A model generated the notes under the pieces. The model saw only the letters and a program-made list of their open reading frames with translations. It did no database searches and had not been told where the DNA came from. DNA of 6,937 bases, from positions 1-6,937 of the forward strand of contig JAIUYC010000199.1 of assembly GCA_020216575.1 (NCBI GenBank), in the 5' to 3' direction. This document shows positions 1 through 4,818 of this stretch, piece by piece. This DNA is from Coleofasciculus sp. S288 (GTDB lineage: Bacteria > Cyanobacteriota > Cyanobacteriia > Cyanobacteriales > Coleofasciculaceae). Positions within the stretch are counted from its first letter, which is position 1. Each line of letters opens with the position of its first letter. Made by a program: the position numbers and the translations under genes.

Positions 1-65
1 GAGGCAGGATTAAAATAAACTTTACTAAACTGGGGGAAATCTACCGATTTTTTAAGCTAGATAGC

Positions 66-797
66 ATGGCCGTGAAAAAAATCCTTCTCATTGTCCATCA
101 AAAAACCTCCACTCCTGGGCTCATTGGGCAAGTTCTCTCAAAGAACGGTTATGAACTGGATATTCGTTGTCCGGCGATCGGGCAAGCACTCCCCACTATG
201 ATGGACAACCACGAAGCTGTGATTATTTTTGGAGGTTCAATGAGTGCGAATGATAGCGAAACGTTGCCGTTTATCCGAACTGAACTCGATTGGATACCCA
301 TCGTTCTCGCTTCCGGTAAGCCATTCCTTGGCATTTGCCTGGGCGCTCAATTACTGGCACGGGTACTTGGCGCATCTGTTGCCCCCCATCCTGAGAATCT
401 AACAGAAATTGGCTATTTTCCAATCGTGCCAGCTCATACAGGCGTTGAGTATTTTGACACTCCTAGATATGTCTATCACTGGCATCTTGAGGGATTTAAA
501 CTTCCAAGTGGAGCAAAATTGTTAGCCAAAGGTGAAACGTTTGAATCCCAAGCCTTTTGCTATGGAGAAACCGCCTATGGGTTACAGTTTCATCCTGAAA
601 TGACCCAAGACATGATAGATAAATGGACAACAGCCGCCGCTCACATGCTGACACTTCCAGGCGCACAATCTCCTGACGAGCAGAGGCTGAAGTACTCTCT
701 ATATGGAGGTGAATCTGAAACTTGGCTTCAGGGTTTTCTGAGTTACTGGCTCAGTACGGCAAAATCCAAGGTCAAAAATGCGATCGCGATCAGTTAA
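66..797 (+). CDS. Class I glutamine amidotransferase (GMP synthase-type GATase domain), stand-alone
   Basis: This is a 243-residue cytosolic protein with a class I (triad) glutamine amidotransferase fold, the type that releases ammonia from glutamine. The nucleophile elbow GICLGAQ places the catalytic Cys at residue 91, and FHPEM supplies His176 and Glu178, so the triad is complete. IFGGSMSAND near residues 54-63 matches the oxyanion-side glycine loop of this family. The domain fills residues 5-185. The remaining roughly 55 residues form a tail without a recognised domain, so no synthetase domain is fused and the acceptor substrate is unknown. Stand-alone members are usually annotated as GMP synthase-like or gamma-glutamyl hydrolase-like, and the sequence does not decide between them. 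The ATG at 66 has no clear Shine-Dalgarno site. The gene converges on the anti-sigma gene with only 43 bases between the two stop codons. Confidence is high for the family and low for the exact reaction. Confidence 0.9.
   Translation: MAVKKILLIVHQKTSTPGLIGQVLSKNGYELDIRCPAIGQALPTMMDNHEAVIIFGGSMSANDSETLPFIRTELDWIPIVLASGKPFLGICLGAQLLARVLGASVAPHPENLTEIGYFPIVPAHTGVEYFDTPRYVYHWHLEGFKLPSGAKLLAKGETFESQAFCYGETAYGLQFHPEMTQDMIDKWTTAAAHMLTLPGAQSPDEQRLKYSLYGGESETWLQGFLSYWLSTAKSKVKNAIAIS
780..787. repeat. HIP1 octamer GCGATCGC
   Basis: This is a copy of the highly iterated palindrome GCGATCGC, which is over-represented in many cyanobacterial genomes. It lies inside the last codons of the amidotransferase gene and is useful mainly as a taxonomic marker. 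Confidence 0.9.
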
Positions 798-840
798 TGT
801 TCGCCGCTAGCGCTCGCTCAATCCTATCACCAATAACCAC

Positions 841-1626
841 TTACAGCGATAGGCTTCCCTCCATCACCATTTCCCCAGTAGGCTGCGAGGTTCTTTGTAA
901 AGGTTCAACAGTCACTACAACTGAAGAATTGCCTGACATAACATCGTCCATTGGGAGTTCTACAAATACTTTTCCTTGGGAGTCAGGCTTAAATTCACCA
1001 CAGTAGATTTTTTTTCCGTTGGCAACCGCCCACAATCGATAAATTTGCCCTTTAGGCAAGGGAACCAAATTCTGAAGAGTCAGTATTGCCACCTCAGAGT
1101 TTGGCACAACAACCATACTTCCAGAGGCTTGAGGGATTGCATTCGTTCCTTTGAGGGATACCAAGCGGTTACTAGGCTGACGAAGTAAAGCGATCGCTTC
1201 TTTGTAGTGCGCTAACTCAGTTTGAGTAGAAGCAAGTTGTTGGTTCAATCGATAACTATATAATCCCAGTCCAACCACAAAAGCAGCCGCAACACTGCCT
1301 AAAATACCAAGTTTTGCCTTAACCCTAAAGGGATGATTCCCTCGGGCTGTTCTACCCACCCGATTCAATGTTTTGTCAGGAGAATTAGTAACAGAAGCGC
1401 TTGCCGCCTGCAAAATCTGAGACCCTAGGGTAGTAGGCGGTGAGCTTTCCGGTAGAGCCAAGGGAAACAGGGCTAACGTTTTCTGTAAGCGGCTCACTTC
1501 AGCCTCTAATTCTGGATGAATTTTTAGCAACTGGTTAACAGTCTCGATTTCTTCTGGAGTTAAATCGCCCAGGACATAGCTTGCCAGAAGTTCTTCCCAT
1601 TGTTCGGAGTCTTGAAAGTCTACCAT
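841..1626 (-). CDS. Membrane anti-sigma factor, RskA-like (regulator of the upstream ECF sigma factor)
   Basis: This 261-residue single-pass membrane protein probably sequesters the ECF sigma factor encoded just upstream. Residues 8-60 form the cytoplasmic helical part; YVLGDLTPEE at 17-26 resembles the sigma-binding start of RskA-type anti-sigma factors. Residues 106-125 (LGILGSVAAAFVVGLGLYSY) are the membrane helix, preceded by a basic stretch, which fits a cytoplasmic N-terminus. A glutamine-rich, coiled-coil-like segment follows (126-150), then an extracytoplasmic domain from about 152 to 261. Its core, GQIYRLWAV followed by GEF and a run ending VVVTVEP, matches the C-terminal RskA domain. 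There is no HxxxCxxC zinc motif, so this is not the zinc-binding class; the only cysteine is Cys209. The ATG lies two bases after the sigma stop codon, suggesting translational coupling. Release of sigma by regulated proteolysis is known for RskA and is only inferred here. Confidence 0.88.
   Translation of the reverse strand: MVDFQDSEQWEELLASYVLGDLTPEEIETVNQLLKIHPELEAEVSRLQKTLALFPLALPESSPPTTLGSQILQAASASVTNSPDKTLNRVGRTARGNHPFRVKAKLGILGSVAAAFVVGLGLYSYRLNQQLASTQTELAHYKEAIALLRQPSNRLVSLKGTNAIPQASGSMVVVPNSEVAILTLQNLVPLPKGQIYRLWAVANGKKIYCGEFKPDSQGKVFVELPMDDVMSGNSSVVVTVEPLQRTSQPTGEMVMEGSLSL
1190..1197. repeat. HIP1 octamer GCGATCGC
   Basis: This is a second copy of the cyanobacterial HIP1 palindrome, inside the anti-sigma gene where it encodes part of the segment after the membrane helix. 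Confidence 0.9.
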
Positions 1627-1628
1627 CG

Positions 1629-2186
1629 CTATTCCACCAACTCTTGTAATAATTGTCTAAGCTTTAACAAACCTTTGCGTTTATAGGTCTTCACTGTTCC
1701 GATTGGCATCTTCAAACTCTCAGAAATGTCGGACTGACTTAATCCCTGGTAGTAAGCCAACTCCAGAACCTGGCGCTGCGAATCGGGCAGTTCACAGAGC
1801 GCATCACGAACCCGTTGGGAAATTTCTTTTAAGGAAGCCTTATCCATTAACGTACCCCAACTCTCAGAGAGATTACTGCGACCCCATTTTTGTAGACGTT
1901 GCCATTGTGCTTGCATTTGACGGTGGCGATCAATCGCCTTTGAGCGGGTTAAAGTTGTCAGAAAGACCAGCATCGAACCTCGCTTCGAGTCATAAGCACC
2001 GCTGCGCCAGAGGGAGAGAAATACTTCTTGTGTCAAGTCTTCAGCGTCTTGGGCATTGCCTAACATTCGTAGCGCCACCCGGTAAACGACCTCTCCATAG
2101 CGTTCGTAAAGAATGCCCAAGGCTAACAGGTTCCCTGATCGCAACGCTTGAAATACCTCGGTATCCGTCTGGTTGGATAGCATCAT
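1629..2186 (-). CDS. ECF-subfamily RNA polymerase sigma-70 factor (SigK-like)
   Basis: This 185-residue sigma factor has only regions 2 and 4, as expected for the extracytoplasmic-function group. Region 2 spans about residues 20-90: LYERYGEVVYRVALRML, then DAEDLTQEVFLSLWR for core-polymerase and -10 contacts, and SKAIDRHRQ at its end. Region 4 spans about 125-180: LPDSQRQVLELAYYQGLSQ followed by the helix-turn-helix SQSDISESLKMPIGTVKTYK, which should read the -35 element. No extra C-terminal domain is present. Two adjacent ATG codons (2186 and 2183) could start it; I use the first, and neither has a strong Shine-Dalgarno site. It is the first gene of a two-gene operon with the anti-sigma factor, an arrangement that normally means the sigma factor is held inactive at the membrane. 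Pairing with an RskA-like partner suggests the SigK-like branch. Target genes are unknown. Confidence 0.93.
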   Translation of the reverse strand: MMLSNQTDTEVFQALRSGNLLALGILYERYGEVVYRVALRMLGNAQDAEDLTQEVFLSLWRSGAYDSKRGSMLVFLTTLTRSKAIDRHRQMQAQWQRLQKWGRSNLSESWGTLMDKASLKEISQRVRDALCELPDSQRQVLELAYYQGLSQSDISESLKMPIGTVKTYKRKGLLKLRQLLQELVE

Positions 2187-2463
2187 TTATAACCATTCGT
2201 CTTGACATACCAGCAAAACTATAAACCCGTAGGATTCCGTATCATAGAACTACAGCTTTGCAATGAATTCAAATCTCTCCATCTTGGATTCATCAATGAT
2301 ACGAGGCTGAAGCCAAAAAGGATGTATTCAGATTCAGTCAAAATTTTGGAGTTAGGACTGGAGTTATAGGAACTAAAGCTTCACTAGATGAATGGAAGTT
2401 GAGAGCTTCAGTGCTTGCTTGCCCGACTGATATACTGACCGTGAATGTTAACAAGGTAAGAAA
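2187..2463. other. Gene-free stretch upstream of the sigma operon
   Basis: About 280 bases lie between the sigma start and the remnant of the thioredoxin gene. I see no intact coding region, tRNA or strong terminator. The sigma/anti-sigma promoter should lie at the low-coordinate end of this stretch, reading leftward. A GGAAT (minus strand, 2234-2238) resembles an ECF -35 element, but no convincing -10 partner is visible. The minus-strand frame of the thioredoxin remnant stays open for some 30 codons past 2464 without any thioredoxin-like residues, so it is probably non-coding. Confidence 0.5.
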
Positions 2464-2724
2464 CTAGGTAGGTCAAACTGCCAGAAATCCATCGTTTTCC
2501 ATTGCTAGATCGAGTTCTTCTGTCATATTGATTGTGACCAAATGAATTTTACCAATATGGTCACTCACCAACTGTTCTCATACTGGCGCAAGGGTTTTGC
2601 AAGAAGGGCAGTGAGGAGCAAAAAATTTAACTACGATCGGTGTCTCAAATTCTTGCTGCAACTGTTGAATAACCTTGTGTCCTTGATATCCAGAACACAA
2701 AATCATGTTTATAGAATCTGACAT
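2464..2724 (-). pseudogene. Thioredoxin-fold protein remnant with CPSC active site, broken by stop codons
   Basis: Read leftward from the ATG at 2724, the frame gives MSDSINMILCSGYQ, then TPIVVKFFAPHCPSCKTLAP. This is the beta-strand plus redox helix of a thioredoxin, with the active site C39-P-S-C42 in place of the usual CGPC. A TGA at 2578-2580 stops it after 48 codons. The same frame then continues as EQLVSDHIGKIHLVTINMTE and DLAM, matching the next thioredoxin strand and helix, so the stop interrupts a once longer gene. A TTA leucine codon is one base away from this TGA. Two more stops follow in frame (TGA 2473-2475, TAG 2464-2466) flanking a Pro-Thr pair that could be the cis-proline loop. 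The start is well formed: TAGGAGA lies about 8 bases ahead. The second half of the fold is not recognisable. The family is clear. Loss of function is likely, though a sequencing error at the first stop alone would not rescue it. Confidence 0.75.
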
Positions 2725-2728
2725 TTTT

Positions 2729-2739
2729 CTGTCTCCTAA
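2729..2739 (-). promoter_or_regulatory. Ribosome binding site of the broken thioredoxin gene
   Basis: On the minus strand TAGGAGACAG stands a few bases ahead of the ATG at 2724. It is the clearest Shine-Dalgarno site in the window and fixes the original start of the now interrupted thioredoxin-like gene. It also argues that the decay is recent. Confidence 0.6.
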
Positions 2740-2843
2740 TTAGTTGATAAATCAATACAATCGTTTGGCAGTTACCCCTGTGCCAGAGCCAATTTATTAA
2801 TGATGGGTATTGCACTGTTAATTTTACTGGATGCTCCTAACTC

Positions 2844-3191
2844 ATGCTGTATGATGAGCCAAACTTCCCCTTAACAGTGCAAACCGTAGCTTGGTTGCCT
2901 GGAAAAGTTTCACCGATTCACAATCATGCCACTTGGGGAGTTGTGGCGCTAATCAGTGGACAGGAGAAAAATACGTTTTGGAAACGTGTTAATCATCAAG
3001 AATTAAGTGGAGAAATTGAACAAGTGGGCGAGCATATCCTCATGCCCGGAGACATTATTAGCTTTTTGCCAGATGCGATTCATTCTGTGGAAGCACTGGG
3101 TGATGAACCGACTATTACCTTTAATTTGTATGGGGAAACAAACACTGCCAAAGCCTATCTTGACAGCTTAACGTTATCAAAAATGGCATAG
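2844..3191 (+). CDS. Cysteine-dioxygenase-like cupin, N-terminally truncated
   Basis: This 115-residue frame encodes the cupin barrel of a cysteine dioxygenase-like protein, a family of non-haem iron thiol dioxygenases. PIHNHATWGVV holds the first metal ligands, His26 and His28; MPGDIISFLPDAIHSVEAL holds the third, His80. This gives the three-histidine site typical of thiol dioxygenases. GQEKNTFWKR between them is also characteristic. From memory, relatives are about 190-200 residues long and reach the segment equivalent to LYDEPNFPLTVQ only after 70-80 residues. Here that segment is the very N-terminus, and a TAA stop sits at 2838-2840, one codon ahead of the ATG. The frame upstream carries further stops and no recognisable N-terminal part, and no Shine-Dalgarno site precedes 2844. 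The family's usual C-terminal ending is also not seen. It could be a short functional cupin, but a decaying gene is more likely. The substrate is not established. Confidence 0.7.
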   Translation: MLYDEPNFPLTVQTVAWLPGKVSPIHNHATWGVVALISGQEKNTFWKRVNHQELSGEIEQVGEHILMPGDIISFLPDAIHSVEALGDEPTITFNLYGETNTAKAYLDSLTLSKMA

Positions 3192-3229
3192 CGCTGAGTG
3201 ATACAAAGCTGAAACGAAAAAGGATTTAA

Positions 3230-3454
3230 GTTAAGTACGCCTTCTCTAACTGGTGGGTTATTTCTGCTATGGCACTTGCCATTCTGGGTGTAGCGATTGA
3301 CCTGGTGTTCAACAGCCTACCCATTAGCCTGACGTAAATCCTTAGTGTTCCATTTGCTATATTGGGCATAAATCTGACCAGAAATGTTCGCTACAACCGA
3401 TTTTCCAGGGGCGGCCTACGACTAACCCGAATTATTCAAATTAGCTTACTATGA
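3230..3454 (+). pseudogene. Small two-helix membrane protein frame with one in-frame stop, overlapping the protease start
   Basis: One frame runs from just after a TAA at 3227 to a TGA at 3452-3454, interrupted once by TAA at 3335-3337. Its first part reads YAFSNWWVISAMALAILG and then VAIDLVFNSLPISLT, a membrane helix. After the stop, the same frame gives ILSVPFAILGINL, a second hydrophobic stretch, followed by a basic tail (RNVRYNRFSRGGLRL). The hydrophobic-hydrophobic-basic pattern on both sides of the stop suggests one former protein of about 75 residues. Its final TGA overlaps the ATG of the protease gene as ATGA, the usual layout of translationally coupled genes. The only ATG in frame, at 3269, lies inside the first helix and would give 22 residues. 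A purine-rich AAAAAGGA at 3217-3224 could be an old ribosome site. I do not recognise the family, and coding status is uncertain. Confidence 0.4.
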
Positions 3455-4644
3455 CCCGCACTACTCGTCGTCATTTCTTGCAATTTTTTGGTTCAGCACT
3501 AGCAGGCATTGGAATTAATCAGCTATTATTCCAACGGCAAGCCCAACGATATGGTCAAGTTCTCGCTCAAAGTACACCCCGCAAACTGGCGTTACTCGTT
3601 GGCATCAATAACTACGCTTCGTATCCCCTAGAAGGGTGCCTCAATGATGTAGAGTTGCAACGCAATTTGTTGATTTATCGCTTTGGGTTTAATCCGAAAG
3701 ATATTTTGGTTTTACCTGATGAAGAAGCGACACGGGCAGGAATTTTAACGGCGTTTGAAGACCATTTAATTAAACAAGCCAAACCGGGAGATGTGGTGGT
3801 TTATCACTATTCCGGGCATGGTTCGCGCATCTTTGACCCTAATCCAATTGTCGTTGAGCCAGGACAAGAAGGACTGAATGGGACATTTGTGCCGGTGGAT
3901 GGTAACTTACCGGACGGATATCCGGACGTGGGAGGGTCGGTGCAAGACATTATGGGGCATACTTTATTTTTGCTGATGTCTGCCCTGAAATCTGAAAATG
4001 TCACGGTTGTTTTAGATAGTTGTTTTGCGGGTGGGGCGACAAGAGAAGCGCGAGTACGTTCGCGGGATGGGGGCAAGAATGTTTTAGTGTCTTCGGATGA
4101 AAAAACCTACCAAGAACAGTGGTTATCTCGGTTAAAAATGTCACCCGAAGACTTTGTGAAAGGCTACCGCGCAGGGGTTGCTAAAGGTGTGGTGTTAGCA
4201 GCGACTGCACCTGACCAACTGGCAAGAGAATTGAATATTAATGGCTTTAAAGCGGGACTATTTAGTTACTTACTGACTCACTATTTTTGGCAGGAAGATA
4301 GCAATATTGAGCGAGTGTTCCAGAAGATTCTCCCAGAAATTCCGCAGGATTTTGATCAATTGCCCCGTTATGAAGTGAAGGTAGGGAGGGAGTATCATCA
4401 GCAAAGTCCCTATTTTATTAATACTCCTAATTCGACTGCACAGGCGGTCGTGACGCGAGTGAGTAGGGATACTGCCGAGTTGTGGTTAGGGGGAGTTGAT
4501 TTGCGACAGGTGGAGGCGGGAACGGTATTTACTGCAATTCAGGGGACAGGACAGGTGAAAGTGCTTTCTCGTGATGGAATCGTGGCACAGACAACAGTTG
4601 AGAAGGCGGTAACGGAAGGGATGCTGTTGCGTTTGATGGGGTAA
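3451..4644 (+). CDS. Caspase-family protease (metacaspase/orthocaspase) with Tat signal
   Basis: This 397-residue clan CD cysteine protease is probably exported. The N-terminus MTRTTRRHFLQFFGSALAG fits a twin-arginine signal (RR at 6-7, then F-L and a hydrophobic stretch to about residue 27), with possible cleavage near VLAQS at 37-41. The caspase p20-like domain starts at RKLALLVGINNY (44-55). YHYSGHGSRI supplies catalytic His123 and VVLDSCFAGGATR supplies Cys191, so the dyad is intact. ATAPDQLARE and GLFSYLLTHYFW (251-280) match the strand-helix end of the domain. Bacterial orthocaspases generally cut after Arg or Lys. Residues from about 328 to the end form a small beta-rich domain (VVTRVSRDTAELWLGG, EAGTVF, GQVKVLSRDGIV) that I cannot name. 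No WD40, FGE-sulfatase or NACHT domain is fused, but a WD40 gene follows in the same orientation. No Shine-Dalgarno site is seen; the start codon overlaps the stop of the small membrane frame upstream. Confidence 0.92.
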   Translation: MTRTTRRHFLQFFGSALAGIGINQLLFQRQAQRYGQVLAQSTPRKLALLVGINNYASYPLEGCLNDVELQRNLLIYRFGFNPKDILVLPDEEATRAGILTAFEDHLIKQAKPGDVVVYHYSGHGSRIFDPNPIVVEPGQEGLNGTFVPVDGNLPDGYPDVGGSVQDIMGHTLFLLMSALKSENVTVVLDSCFAGGATREARVRSRDGGKNVLVSSDEKTYQEQWLSRLKMSPEDFVKGYRAGVAKGVVLAATAPDQLARELNINGFKAGLFSYLLTHYFWQEDSNIERVFQKILPEIPQDFDQLPRYEVKVGREYHQQSPYFINTPNSTAQAVVTRVSRDTAELWLGGVDLRQVEAGTVFTAIQGTGQVKVLSRDGIVAQTTVEKAVTEGMLLRLMG

Positions 4645-4687
4645 ATGGGTGTGGATTTTGGTTTTTAGGAATTCACATAGAGAAGAA

Positions 4688-4769
4688 TAGATTTCTTGCA
4701 TAAGTGGCAAAGCCCGGAGAGATACGTAGTACTGCTACGTCACAACAATTGGCTTTTGCAAGAGATCTA
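4688..4769. repeat. Imperfect inverted repeat between the protease and WD40 genes
   Basis: TAGATTTCTTGCATAAG (4688-4704) and CTTTTGCAAGAGATCTA (4753-4769) are inverted copies of each other at 15 of 17 positions. Between them lies a second, perfect 6-base inverted pair, ACGTAG (4724-4729) and CTACGT (4735-4740), with a 5-base loop. The whole 82-base unit could fold as an outer stem topped by an inner hairpin. No T-run follows, so it is a poor intrinsic terminator. It may be a small dispersed repeat or miniature transposable element, a processing site in a shared transcript, or a binding site. I see no transposase and no target-site duplication. Confidence 0.6.
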
Positions 4770-4818
4770 ATGCAGGCAACTTTTCTCTTCCAACACTCAA
4801 CTTGCTCTAGTAACTGTC

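Noticed and set aside
1..18. A frame ending in TAA at 16-18 that could be the tail of a preceding plus-strand gene (EAGLK)
   Set aside because: Only five codons are visible, the other frames look equally plausible, and nothing identifies a family.
1703..2224. A 173-codon plus-strand open frame opposite the sigma factor gene
   Set aside because: It lies antisense to a clear ECF sigma gene, its translation shows no domain, and its composition is erratic.
2415..2442. TTGCTT and TATACT as a plus-strand promoter
   Set aside because: The spacing is only about 10 bases and no gene starts within a sensible distance downstream on that strand.
2578..2580. TGA in the thioredoxin frame read as selenocysteine or tryptophan
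   Set aside because: It is not at a CxxC position, no selenocysteine hairpin is apparent, further stops follow in frame, and other genes here use the standard code.
4486..4710. Minus-strand open frame over the 3' end of the protease gene
   Set aside because: It overlaps a well-supported coding region, has no recognisable motif and no ribosome site.
4724..4740. The ACGTAG/CTACGT hairpin as an intrinsic terminator for the protease gene
   Set aside because: The stem is only six bases and is followed by CACAACAATT rather than a T-run.
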